From UBA6814 sp040753075 (GTDB lineage Bacteria; Desulfobacterota; Desulfovibrionia; Desulfovibrionales; Desulfovibrionaceae), in assembly GCA_040753075.1 (NCBI GenBank), contig JBFMHA010000025.1, positions 1 to 39,688 on the forward strand: a DNA stretch of 39,688 bases. Reading direction: 5' to 3'. Shown here piece by piece: positions 23,742 through 30,985 of this stretch (positions are counted from its first letter, which is position 1; every line of letters starts with the position of its first letter). The position numbers and the translations under genes were made by a program. The notes below the pieces were generated by a model. That model worked only from the letters and a program-made list of their open reading frames with translations, was not told the DNA's origin and searched no databases.

Positions 23742-25016
23742 CTAATGCTTGAAGGACCGCTGGCCGGTGAACACCATGGCCGCCTGGGGCGAGGCCTCGT
23801 TCACCGCGCGGATCACCTCCACGTCGCGGATGGAGCCGCCCGGCTGGGCGATGGCCGCCACCCCCTGGGCCAGGGCCAGGTCCACTCCGTCCCGGAAGGG
23901 GAAGAACCCGTCGGACACCAGCGCCGACCCGGGCAGGCCGCCCCGGGCCGCCGCGGTGCGGGCCTCGATGTCCCGGAGCTTCTCGGCCATGGCCGGGTCG
24001 GCCTTGGCCTTCTCCTTGAGCTCGTACAGGGACAGGGAGAGCTCCCGGAAGGCCAGCAGGTCGGCGTACTTGGTGTAGGCCTTGTGGATGGTCAGCTCCA
24101 CGCAGCCCACCCGGTCCTGCTCCCCGGCGCCGACAGCCACGGTGCAGCCGTCCTTCACGAAGATCACCGAGTTGGAGGTGACTCCGGCCTCCACCGCCCA
24201 GGCGAAGAGCAGGTCGTCGGCCTCGGCCTCGGTGGGCTTGCGCGCGGCCGCCGACACCCCGTCCTTCTCCGCGGCGGCCGGCAGGAAGTCCGCCGCGGTG
24301 CGGATGCGGTTCACGAAGGAGAACTGGGCCACCACCCCGCCGTCCGCCAGGCTCTTGAGGTCCAGGAAGGGCTGGGCGGCCAGGGCGGAGAGGTCGGCCA
24401 TGCCGGGGATGCACAGGATGCGCAGGTTCTTGCGCTGCTTCAGGGTGGCCAGGGCGTCGCCCGAGTAGTCGGGGGCGGCCACCACCTCGAAATAGGAGGA
24501 GTTGATGATCTGGGCGCAGGCCTCGTCCACCGGCCGGTTGAACACCACCGTGCCGCCGAAGGCCGCGATGCGGTCCGCGTCGAAGGCCCGCTTCAGGGCC
24601 GCGGCGGGTCCCTCCTCGGTCCAGGCCGCGCCGCAGGGGTTGTTGTGCTTGAGGATGATGCAGGCCGGCTTGGCCGTGAGGTACTGCAGGATGTTGATCC
24701 CGTTGTCCACGTCCGTGAGGTTGATCTTGCCCGGGTGCTTGCCCGCCTGGAGCATGTGCTCCTCGGACAGGGCGCTCACCAGGCCCCGGCCCGGGCCGCG
24801 CAGGGCCACCCCGCCCACGGTCAGCCCCCCGCCGGTCAGCTCGTACAGGGCCGCGGGCTGGTCCGGGTTCTCGCCGTACCGCAACCCCAGATCCTCGCCG
24901 CCGATGCTCCACACCCGCTTGCGGAAGGTCAGCTCCTGGTCGCCCAGGCGGATGCTCATGCTGTCGGGAAAGGGATCCTTCTGCACCGTGTGGTACATCT
25001 TCTTCAGGTCGCTCAT
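23742..25016 (-). CDS. Stand-alone AICAR formyltransferase (PurH C-terminal domain only)
   Basis: A 424-residue cytoplasmic enzyme of purine synthesis that formylates AICAR to FAICAR with 10-formyl-tetrahydrofolate. Active-site motifs are present: KHNNPCG with Lys123-His124, YGENPDQPAALY near the start, and SDGFFPFRDGVD near the end. The ~200-residue N-terminal IMP cyclohydrolase domain of ordinary PurH is absent, and the gene has a clear own start (ATG 25016, SD GAGGAG), so it is not a truncation. The cyclohydrolase step must be done by another protein. Promoter-like TTGCCC-N17-TATCAG lies upstream. Confidence 0.9.
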   Translation of the reverse strand: MSDLKKMYHTVQKDPFPDSMSIRLGDQELTFRKRVWSIGGEDLGLRYGENPDQPAALYELTGGGLTVGGVALRGPGRGLVSALSEEHMLQAGKHPGKINLTDVDNGINILQYLTAKPACIILKHNNPCGAAWTEEGPAAALKRAFDADRIAAFGGTVVFNRPVDEACAQIINSSYFEVVAAPDYSGDALATLKQRKNLRILCIPGMADLSALAAQPFLDLKSLADGGVVAQFSFVNRIRTAADFLPAAAEKDGVSAAARKPTEAEADDLLFAWAVEAGVTSNSVIFVKDGCTVAVGAGEQDRVGCVELTIHKAYTKYADLLAFRELSLSLYELKEKAKADPAMAEKLRDIEARTAAARGGLPGSALVSDGFFPFRDGVDLALAQGVAAIAQPGGSIRDVEVIRAVNEASPQAAMVFTGQRSFKH

Positions 25017-25047
25017 GGATGCTCCTCATTTACGGGGTAGGCCAAGG

Positions 25048-25076
25048 CTGATAGCATACCCTCCGACCCGGGGCAA
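25048..25076 (-). promoter_or_regulatory. Putative sigma70 promoter of the AICARFT gene
   Basis: Minus strand: TTGCCC (25071-25076), 17-base spacer, TATCAG (25048-25053), about 30 bases before the start codon. Confidence 0.5.
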
Positions 25077-25122
25077 TGCGCGCCGCGCGGACCGCCCGGA
25101 CCGGGCGCGAAGGGAGATGGAG

Positions 25123-25488
25123 ATGGACAAGGCACTGAACAAGCTGGCCAGGCAGCTCCTGGCCTTTGACGAGGCGTCGCTCACCGCCATGTGGGAGCGC
25201 TACGCCGAGACGGTGGAGAAGTTCGAGCCCACCCAGCGCTGGGAAGAGGCCGCGGTCATGCTGGGCATGATCCAGGCCGTGCGCTGGAAGAACCAGCTCT
25301 TCAACCACCACTGGAAGCTCATGCGCGAGCCCGGCGACGCGCCGGGGGTCCCCCTGCGCCTGGCCCCGCCGTCCCTGCCCGCGCAGGAGACCCCGGCCGA
25401 CTCAGGACCGGGCGGGGACGGGGAGGTCCGGGACAAGCGCGGCAAGGTTCTCCGCTTCCGGCCGCGCGAGGACGACGATTCCGTGTAG
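25123..25488 (+). CDS. Small conserved protein of unknown function (121 aa)
   Basis: ATG 25123 has AGGGAG six bases upstream; an in-frame ATG at 25117 would overlap that SD and is less likely. The first ~70 residues (DKALNKLARQLLAFDEASLTAMWERYAE..., VMLGMIQAVRWKNQLFNHHW) are helical and look like a family I associate with Desulfovibrio genomes but cannot name. The C-terminal third is proline-rich, then charged (KVLRFRPREDDD). No signal peptide or membrane segment. Its last 87 bases overlap the 3' end of mltF on the other strand. Confidence 0.75.
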   Translation: MDKALNKLARQLLAFDEASLTAMWERYAETVEKFEPTQRWEEAAVMLGMIQAVRWKNQLFNHHWKLMREPGDAPGVPLRLAPPSLPAQETPADSGPGGDGEVRDKRGKVLRFRPREDDDSV

Positions 25489-26829
25489 GACGTAGCACCA
25501 GTAGCGCACGCTTTCCACGAAATCCAACGCCTGGTAGGCCCCGCGCGCATAGCCCGCGGACGCCTGCCGGGCGTACTTCTCCAGCCGCAGCAGGGGGAAG
25601 ACCCGCTTCACCTCGCGCCAGGTGGGCGCCTGCGCGCCCTTCCGGAGCGCCAGGTCCATGGCGTCCTGCACGTGGGCCAGGCCCGCGTTGTAGGACGCCA
25701 GGGCCAGGAACCAGCGGTCCCACTCGTGCAGGCCCGGGGCCTCGATCTGGTCGCGCATCTGGCGCAGGTAGCGGGCCCCGGCCTCGATGCTCTGCGCCGG
25801 GTCGGTGCGGTCCGTGACCCCCAGCTCCCGGGCCGTGGCCTGGGTGAGCTGCATGAGGCCGCGCACCCCGGTGGGGCTCACCGCCTCGGGGTCGAAGCGC
25901 GACTCCTGGTAGATCACCGCGGTGAGCAGCAGCGGCGGGACGCCGTGCGTGGCGGAGGCCGCGGCGATGGTCTCGCGGTGGGCGGACATGCGGTTGCGCA
26001 CCGCGTCGGCCAGGTCCGCCAGGTCGTAGGCGTCGGCGCCCTCGGGCAGGAATCCGAAATAGCGGTCCCGCAGGTCCTTGAGTTCGGCGCTGCCCGCCAG
26101 GTCCTTCCAGAACCCGGCCAGGCCCGCGGACAGGTCCTGGTCGGCGTCGCTCCAGTACCAGCGGTAGAGCAGGGAGTCGGGCAGCGCGCCTGCGGCCTTG
26201 AGCCCGGGGTAGAAGGGCTGCCAGAGCCGGAACCGGCCCGCGTCCACCAGGGCCAGGCGGTCGCGGTCCCCGGTCAGGCGGTCCAGGACCGGGGGCAGGG
26301 CGTGCCCCTCCTGCACCTCGGCCCGCGGGGTGAAGGCCAGGCTGTCCGCCTGGCGGCTCAGGCCGGCCAGCAGCGCCGGGCTCTCGGCCAGGAGCACCCC
26401 GGCCTCGCCAGCCCGGCGGCCCGCCCGGCGGTCCTGCACCAGCAGCGGCCGGAAATGGGCGTAGGCCGGGCCTGCGGCGATGGGCGTCAACAGGCTGGCG
26501 GGGGGCTCGTTGCCCAGGCCCAGCACCAGGTCCGCCCGGCCCTGGGCCAGGGCCTCCCAGGCCTCGTCCCAGGAGTCCGCCGCCACCCAGCGCAGCTCCC
26601 GTCCCCGGGACGCGCAGAAGCGCTCCAGCAGCTCCTGCTCGAAGCCCTTGCCGAACGGGTTCAGGGAGGCCGAGCTCCATTCGCTCTGGGGCGCGGCCAC
26701 CCGCAGCACGGTCCCGGGCGCGGGGGGCGCGTCGTCGAGCCACCGCCACACGGAGCCGGCCAGGGCGGCCAGCAGGGCTCCCAGCAGGCAGAGCTCCCGG
26801 AGGGTGGTCTTCTTGATGATGGCGTCCAT
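25402..26829 (-). CDS. mltF: MltF-like membrane-bound lytic transglycosylase
   Basis: A 475-residue peptidoglycan lytic transglycosylase. A membrane anchor lies at about residues 10-30 (LCLLGALLAALAGSVWRWL), followed by a periplasmic binding-protein-like domain (SBP family 3, ~40-275) and a lysozyme-like SLT domain (~290-410) with catalytic Glu in YQESRFDPEAVSPTGVRGLMQLT and the ALASYNAG motif. This two-domain order is that of MltF. ATG 26829 has no clear SD; an upstream in-frame start at 26874 would add 15 residues before the anchor. The 3' end overlaps the convergent small gene by 87 bases. Confidence 0.9.
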   Translation of the reverse strand: MDAIIKKTTLRELCLLGALLAALAGSVWRWLDDAPPAPGTVLRVAAPQSEWSSASLNPFGKGFEQELLERFCASRGRELRWVAADSWDEAWEALAQGRADLVLGLGNEPPASLLTPIAAGPAYAHFRPLLVQDRRAGRRAGEAGVLLAESPALLAGLSRQADSLAFTPRAEVQEGHALPPVLDRLTGDRDRLALVDAGRFRLWQPFYPGLKAAGALPDSLLYRWYWSDADQDLSAGLAGFWKDLAGSAELKDLRDRYFGFLPEGADAYDLADLADAVRNRMSAHRETIAAASATHGVPPLLLTAVIYQESRFDPEAVSPTGVRGLMQLTQATARELGVTDRTDPAQSIEAGARYLRQMRDQIEAPGLHEWDRWFLALASYNAGLAHVQDAMDLALRKGAQAPTWREVKRVFPLLRLEKYARQASAGYARGAYQALDFVESVRYWCYVLHGIVVLARPEAENLAALVPDLPVPARS

Positions 26830-26909
26830 AGATGTACGGTTGCTGCGCGCAGGATGTGCGGCGGGGGATGGCAATATCCCTGCCGGCGGGGAAGGCGGCC
26901 CCGGCCCGA

Positions 26910-26938
26910 TTGACTTTGCGGCTCAGGTTCTTTAGACG
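26910..26938 (+). promoter_or_regulatory. Putative sigma70 promoter of purA
   Basis: TTGACT (26910-26915), 17-base spacer, TAGACG (26933-26938), about 75 bases before the start. Confidence 0.6.
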
Positions 26939-27011
26939 TGATAGTCTTTTGCCGAAAATCGGCGGCCAGAGCCCGCGCGCAGAAGCGGGCCTATGCCAAA
27001 AGGAGAGCCGC

Positions 27012-28289
27012 ATGTCAAATACCGTGGTCATGGGCGCCCAGTGGGGCGACGAAGGCAAGGGCAAGATCGTGGACCTGCTGGCCGAGCGCGCGGACATGGT
27101 GGTGCGCTTCCAGGGCGGCAACAACGCCGGCCACACCCTGGTGGTGGCCGGCAAGTCCCTGGTGGTCCACCTCATCCCCTCGGGCGTCCTCCATCCCGGC
27201 AAGCTGTGCCTCATCGGCAACGGCGTGGTCCTGGACCCCGAGGTCTTCCTCCAGGAGGTCGACCGCCTGGCCGCCGAGGGCGTGGACGTCTCCCCCGGCC
27301 GGCTCATGATCAGCCCCAGGACCCACGTCATCATGCCCTACCACAAGCGCCTGGACGCGGCCCGGGAGCAGGCCAAGGCCCCGGACGCCAAGATCGGCAC
27401 CACCGGCCGCGGCATCGGTCCCTGCTACGAGGACAAGATGGGCCGCACCGGCATCCGGGCCGGCGACCTGGCCGACCCGGAGCTGCTGCGCCGCAAGGTC
27501 GAGCGCGCCCTGCCCGAGAAGAACGCCCTGTTCGCCTTCTACGGGCAGCCCGCCCTGGACGCGGGCCAGGTGACGGACGCCATGCTGCCCGTGGCCAGGC
27601 GCCTGTCCGCCTACGTGGGCGACGTGGCCGGCGCCCTGCAGCAGGGCATGGAGGACGGCTGGGAGGTGCTCTTCGAAGGCGCCCAGGGCACCTTCCTGGA
27701 CATCGACCACGGCACCTACCCCTTCGTGACCTCCTCCAACACCGTGGCCGGCAACGCCGCGGCCGGCAGCGGCTGCGCCCCGACCCGCCTGGACCGGATC
27801 GTCTGCGTGGTCAAGGCCTACACCACCCGGGTGGGCGGCGGGCCCTTCCCCTCCGAATTGACCGACGCGGTGGGCGACCACCTGCAGGGCAAGGGCGCGG
27901 AATTCGGGGCCACCACCGGCCGCCGCCGCCGCTGCGGCTGGCTCGACGCCGTGCTGCTGCGCGAGGCCGTGCGCCTCAACGGCCCCACCGGCCTGGCCCT
28001 CACCAAGCTCGACGTGCTCTGCGGCCTGCCCGAGCTCAAGGTCTGCACCGCCTACCGCTACGGCGACGAGACCCTGGACTACCCGCCCCAGGAGGAGAAC
28101 GCCCTGGCCCGGGTCACGCCCGTCTACGAGACCCTGCCCGGCTGGTCCGAGCCCATCGAGCACATCACCCGGTTCGAGGACCTGCCCCAGAACGCCAAGA
28201 ACTACATCGCCCGCATCGAGGAGCTGGCCGGCGCGCCCGTCACCATCGTCTCCGTCGGCCCCGACCGGGCCCAGACCCTCTTCTGGTAA
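27012..28289 (+). CDS. purA: Adenylosuccinate synthetase
   Basis: PurA joins IMP and aspartate using GTP, the first committed step to AMP. The 425-residue length is standard. WGDEGKGK lies at the start with catalytic Asp13; NNAGHT follows with His41. Further on are TTGRGIGPCYEDK, VLFEGAQGTFLDIDHGTYPFVTSSN and the late TTGRRRRCGWLD. SD is AGGAGAG, five bases before the ATG. An orphan ABC ATPase gene follows after about 50 bases without a terminator and is probably cotranscribed. Confidence 0.98.
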   Translation: MSNTVVMGAQWGDEGKGKIVDLLAERADMVVRFQGGNNAGHTLVVAGKSLVVHLIPSGVLHPGKLCLIGNGVVLDPEVFLQEVDRLAAEGVDVSPGRLMISPRTHVIMPYHKRLDAAREQAKAPDAKIGTTGRGIGPCYEDKMGRTGIRAGDLADPELLRRKVERALPEKNALFAFYGQPALDAGQVTDAMLPVARRLSAYVGDVAGALQQGMEDGWEVLFEGAQGTFLDIDHGTYPFVTSSNTVAGNAAAGSGCAPTRLDRIVCVVKAYTTRVGGGPFPSELTDAVGDHLQGKGAEFGATTGRRRRCGWLDAVLLREAVRLNGPTGLALTKLDVLCGLPELKVCTAYRYGDETLDYPPQEENALARVTPVYETLPGWSEPIEHITRFEDLPQNAKNYIARIEELAGAPVTIVSVGPDRAQTLFW

Positions 28290-28339
28290 CGCGCCGGGGT
28301 TGGAGCCCGCAGGGCTCCTCCCCCGTTTTCCTCCCCCCC

Positions 28340-29302
28340 ATGCTGCTCGAAACCGTCGCCCTCCAGAAGCTGTACCCCGTGCGGCGGGGGGTGTTCGCCG
28401 CGGCGCGGGAGTGGGTGCGCGCGGTGGACGGGGTGGACCTGGCCGTGGCGAGGGGCGAGACACTGGGCCTGGTGGGCGAGAGCGGCTGCGGCAAGTCCAC
28501 CCTGGCGCGGCTGGTGGTGCGGCTGGAGGAGCCCTCGGCCGGCAGGGTGCTCCTGGCCGGCCGGGACCTCTGGGACCCGGACGCGCAGTGGGCGCGGGAG
28601 CTGCCCCGCAAGGTGCAGATGGTGTTCCAGGACCCGTTCTCCTCGCTCAATCCGCGGCTGACCGTGGCCGCGTCCATGGCCGAGGCCCTGACCGTGGCCG
28701 GGATGGGCCGGGCCGAGCGCCGGGAGCGGGTGGCCGAGCTCATGGACCTGGTGGGCCTGCGCCGCGAGCGCATGGACGCCTATCCCCACGAATTCTCCGG
28801 CGGCCAGCGGCAGCGCGTGGCCATCGCCCGGGCCCTGGCCCCCAGCCCGGAGCTGGTGGTCTGCGACGAGCCGGTGTCCGCCCTGGACGTGTCCATCCAG
28901 GCCCAGGTCATCAACCTCCTGCAGGATCTGCAGGAGCGCCTGGGCCTGGCCTACGTGTTCATTTCCCACGACCTGTCCGTGGTCAGCTACGTGAGCGACC
29001 GGGTGGCGGTGATGTACCTGGGCCGGCTGGTGGAGCTGGCCCCGGCCGCGGAGCTGTACGGGCGGCCGGCGCATCCGTACACCCGCGCCCTGCTCGCGGC
29101 CGCGCCCGCGCCCGACCCCGCGGCCGGGGGCATGGCGCTGCGGCTGAGCGGGGACATGCCCAGCCCCAGCGCGCCGCCCGCGGGCTGCCGCTTCCATCCC
29201 CGCTGCCCCGAGGCCTTCGGGCCGTGCGCCGCGCTGGCGCCGGCCTGGGTCGAGGCCGCTCCCGGGCATTTCGCGGCCTGTCATCTCCATGCCCGGCCCT
29301 GA
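28340..29302 (+). CDS. Orphan DppF/OppF-type peptide ABC transporter ATPase
   Basis: A 320-residue ATPase of the dipeptide/oligopeptide/nickel uptake class. Walker A GESGCGKST lies at about 46-54, the Q-loop at VFQDPFSSLNP, signature SGGQRQR, Walker B LVVCDEPVSALD, switch His in FISHDLSVV. The C-terminal oligopeptide-transporter extension holds the usual Cys motif (CRFHPRCPEAFGPC). None of its normal partners (DppA-E type binding protein, permeases, second ATPase) is next to it; upstream is purA and downstream an unknown gene. There is no clear SD before ATG 28340. It may serve a transporter encoded elsewhere. Confidence 0.92.
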   Translation: MLLETVALQKLYPVRRGVFAAAREWVRAVDGVDLAVARGETLGLVGESGCGKSTLARLVVRLEEPSAGRVLLAGRDLWDPDAQWARELPRKVQMVFQDPFSSLNPRLTVAASMAEALTVAGMGRAERRERVAELMDLVGLRRERMDAYPHEFSGGQRQRVAIARALAPSPELVVCDEPVSALDVSIQAQVINLLQDLQERLGLAYVFISHDLSVVSYVSDRVAVMYLGRLVELAPAAELYGRPAHPYTRALLAAAPAPDPAAGGMALRLSGDMPSPSAPPAGCRFHPRCPEAFGPCAALAPAWVEAAPGHFAACHLHARP

Positions 29303-29340
29303 AGCCGGGATGCACGCCCGGCCTTGACGCCGGGGGTGCG
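29291..29340 (+). repeat. Imperfect 25-bp tandem duplication over the ABC gene stop codon
   Basis: Two adjoining 25-base units begin GCCCGGCC, then TGA, then GCCGGG. The first unit contains the stop codon (29300-29302). Each can also fold through GCCCGGC/GCCGGG. It is probably a small slippage duplication. Confidence 0.4.
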
Positions 29341-29378
29341 GGTGACTACGGAGGGATTCCCGGCCGCGGCCGGAGTTT

Positions 29379-29460
29379 ACTGGGAGCAGAAAATGTTCAT
29401 TTTCGCGCTCCCAGTTACAAGTGCGGCCCCGCGTAAGCGGGGCCAAGCGGCGTAGCCGCT
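29379..29460 (+). other. Cluster of three hairpins before the 165-residue protein gene
   Basis: Hairpin 1 has outer stem ACTGGGAGC/GCTCCCAGT (29379-29387, 29407-29415) and inner stem GAAAAT/ATTTTC with loop GTTC. Hairpin 2 is GGCCCCGC-GTAA-GCGGGGCC (29425-29444). Hairpin 3 is AGCGGC-GTA-GCCGCT (29446-29460). They are packed end to end, 27 bases before the next start codon. It could be a structured leader RNA or a dispersed repeat. Confidence 0.55.
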
Positions 29461-29487
29461 CCTGCAATACTTCCCGAGGAGCCCACG

Positions 29488-29985
29488 ATGAGCGACGATT
29501 TCCAGAGCGTCCTGGCCGATGTGGCCGAGGCCATGCAGTTCGAGACCTGGCTGCGTTTCTATTTCCTGAAGGAGGCCGAGGGCGGGACGCTGCGCATGGA
29601 CATACCGGACGAGGCGGCCGAGGCCATCCGGCGCGACCACGCCCCCCTGTGGCCCCTGGCCGAGGCCCTCAACGGCAAGACCGTGGACTACCAGACCTCG
29701 CTCACCGAGGTCTGCACCTTCGCGGCCCGCTACCTGGACGGCGTGCGCCACCGGGCCGGCCTGGTGGACAAGGTCTTCGACTCCCGCGACTTCAAGGTGG
29801 AGATGCACCTGTTCGCGCTGTTCCTGTCCGGCCACGAGGCGGCCTTCGACCAGGAGCGGCTGGGCTTCGCCCAGTGGCGGGAGATCTTCGCCCAGTGGAA
29901 GGCCAGCGACCAGGTGCGCGACTACCTGGCCAAGGCCGCCGCGCCGGGCGAGAACGCCTCCGACGCCTGCAAGACCATGCAGTAG
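29488..29985 (+). CDS. Conserved protein of unknown function (165 aa)
   Basis: ATG with SD GAGGAG. The protein is soluble, acidic and mostly helical (MSDDFQSVLADVAEAMQFETW, LRFYFLKEAEGGTLRMDIPDE, then two long helical stretches). No signal, membrane segment or metal motif is seen. It resembles hypothetical proteins of Desulfovibrio, but I cannot name a family. It ends only 13 bases from the convergent Cdd1-family gene. An unusual run of hairpins lies in its leader. Confidence 0.78.
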   Translation: MSDDFQSVLADVAEAMQFETWLRFYFLKEAEGGTLRMDIPDEAAEAIRRDHAPLWPLAEALNGKTVDYQTSLTEVCTFAARYLDGVRHRAGLVDKVFDSRDFKVEMHLFALFLSGHEAAFDQERLGFAQWREIFAQWKASDQVRDYLAKAAAPGENASDACKTMQ

Positions 29986-29998
29986 CGCGCCCGGGTCC

Positions 29999-30289
29999 TC
30001 AGGCAGGATCCTTCCATCTCCACCACTTGAGCGATTCGGGGTCCGGGGTTTCGCCCCGGGCCTCGGACGCGGCGAAGTGGACCGCGCAGCGGAAGACGTA
30101 GAGCATGCAGCGGTCCACGTGGCCGCCGGCCTGCAGGCACAGGCGGCGGTACATGTCTTCCGGGTCGGCGTCGGCCAGCTGGGCCGCGGCCCGGTAGCCC
30201 AGGTCCCACAGGTCCTGGGCCACGCGCTTGCCCACTCCGGGCATCCTCCGGAAATCCTTGAGAACCTCGCTTCGGGATGCGCAGTCCAT
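29999..30289 (-). CDS. Cdd1 ("pathogenicity locus") family helix-hairpin-helix protein
   Basis: A 96-residue protein with SD GGAGGAG seven bases before ATG 30289. A helix-hairpin-helix core comes first (FRRMPGVGKRVAQDLWDLGYRAAAQLADADPEDMYRRL), followed by the family's signature end HVDRCMLYVFRCAVHFA, with two conserved cysteines. The family is widespread; the "pathogenicity" name is historical and its role is unknown, though HhH motifs often bind DNA. Confidence 0.9.
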   Translation of the reverse strand: MDCASRSEVLKDFRRMPGVGKRVAQDLWDLGYRAAAQLADADPEDMYRRLCLQAGGHVDRCMLYVFRCAVHFAASEARGETPDPESLKWWRWKDPA

Positions 30290-30393
30290 GGCCGGCTCCT
30301 CCGGCCGCGGCATACCATCCCCCGCCCCGGGTGGGAAGCCGTCCCCGGGACGGGGGTTTTTTTGTGCAGGAACCGGGGGAGATCCCGGTCTTG

Positions 30394-30422
30394 TTGCAGA
30401 GGGTCGATATTTGCACTATGTG
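30394..30422 (+). promoter_or_regulatory. Putative sigma70 promoter of the membrane protein-kinase pair
   Basis: TTGCAG (30394-30399), 17-base spacer, TATGTG (30417-30422), about 60 bases before the start at 30485. A GC-rich block ending in seven T residues (about 30319-30363) lies just upstream and might insulate it. Confidence 0.45.
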
Positions 30423-30484
30423 GAATGGGCGTTGTAGGAGGAAGAGAAGGCCCGCCAACCTTTCCGGGAAGGTCCGTTCCGCCC

Positions 30485-30985
30485 ATGACCGACGCCAAGC
30501 GACGCCTCATCGGGATCGCGGTCTTCGCCCTGCTGTACCCCGCCTTCGCGCCCCTGGTGCGGCTCCTGCCCAACCCCATGGTCCCCGGGGCCGGCGTGGC
30601 CCTGAACATGGTCTTCCCGGTGCTGGCCGGGTACTTCTACGGCCCGTGCAGCGGCGCGGCGGCCGGCGCGCTGGGCGCGGGCCTGGCCGCCCTGGCCCAG
30701 GTGGACATGTTCCACGCCCTGGCCGTCCTGCCGCACGCGCTCATGGGCGGCCTGGCCGGCGTCCTGGGCCGCCGCGGCTCCGAACTGCTGGCGTCCCTGG
30801 CCCTGCTCCTGGGGCATGCCCTGAACATGCTCTTCTTCTTCCGCCTCGGCCTGCTGCCCCTCGCTGCCGAGGCCCTGCCCGTCACGGCCCTGGGTCTGCT
30901 CACCGAGACCTCGGTGGAGATGGTGGCGGTGGTGCTGGCCGCAACCGTGCTGCGGCGAGCCCTGTACTGCCGCGAGCGATGGTGA
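30485..30985 (+). CDS. Membrane protein overlapping a histidine kinase gene
   Basis: A 166-residue integral membrane protein with about five or six hydrophobic segments and small-residue-rich loops (GYFYGPCSGAAAGALGAGLAALAQ). The general look is that of an ECF-transporter S component or a small sensor membrane domain, but I cannot assign a family. The stop codon overlaps the start of the following kinase (ATGGTGA), so the two are almost surely translated together, and a sensing partnership is a fair guess. The start ATG 30485 lacks a close SD; an AGGAGG occurs about 40 bases upstream without a usable start after it. Confidence 0.72.
   Translation: MTDAKRRLIGIAVFALLYPAFAPLVRLLPNPMVPGAGVALNMVFPVLAGYFYGPCSGAAAGALGAGLAALAQVDMFHALAVLPHALMGGLAGVLGRRGSELLASLALLLGHALNMLFFFRLGLLPLAAEALPVTALGLLTETSVEMVAVVLAATVLRRALYCRERW

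Noticed and set aside
29394..29456. 20-codon frame starting MFIFALPVTS in the hairpin cluster
   Set aside because: It has no SD and consists of hairpin arms; a structural origin is simpler.
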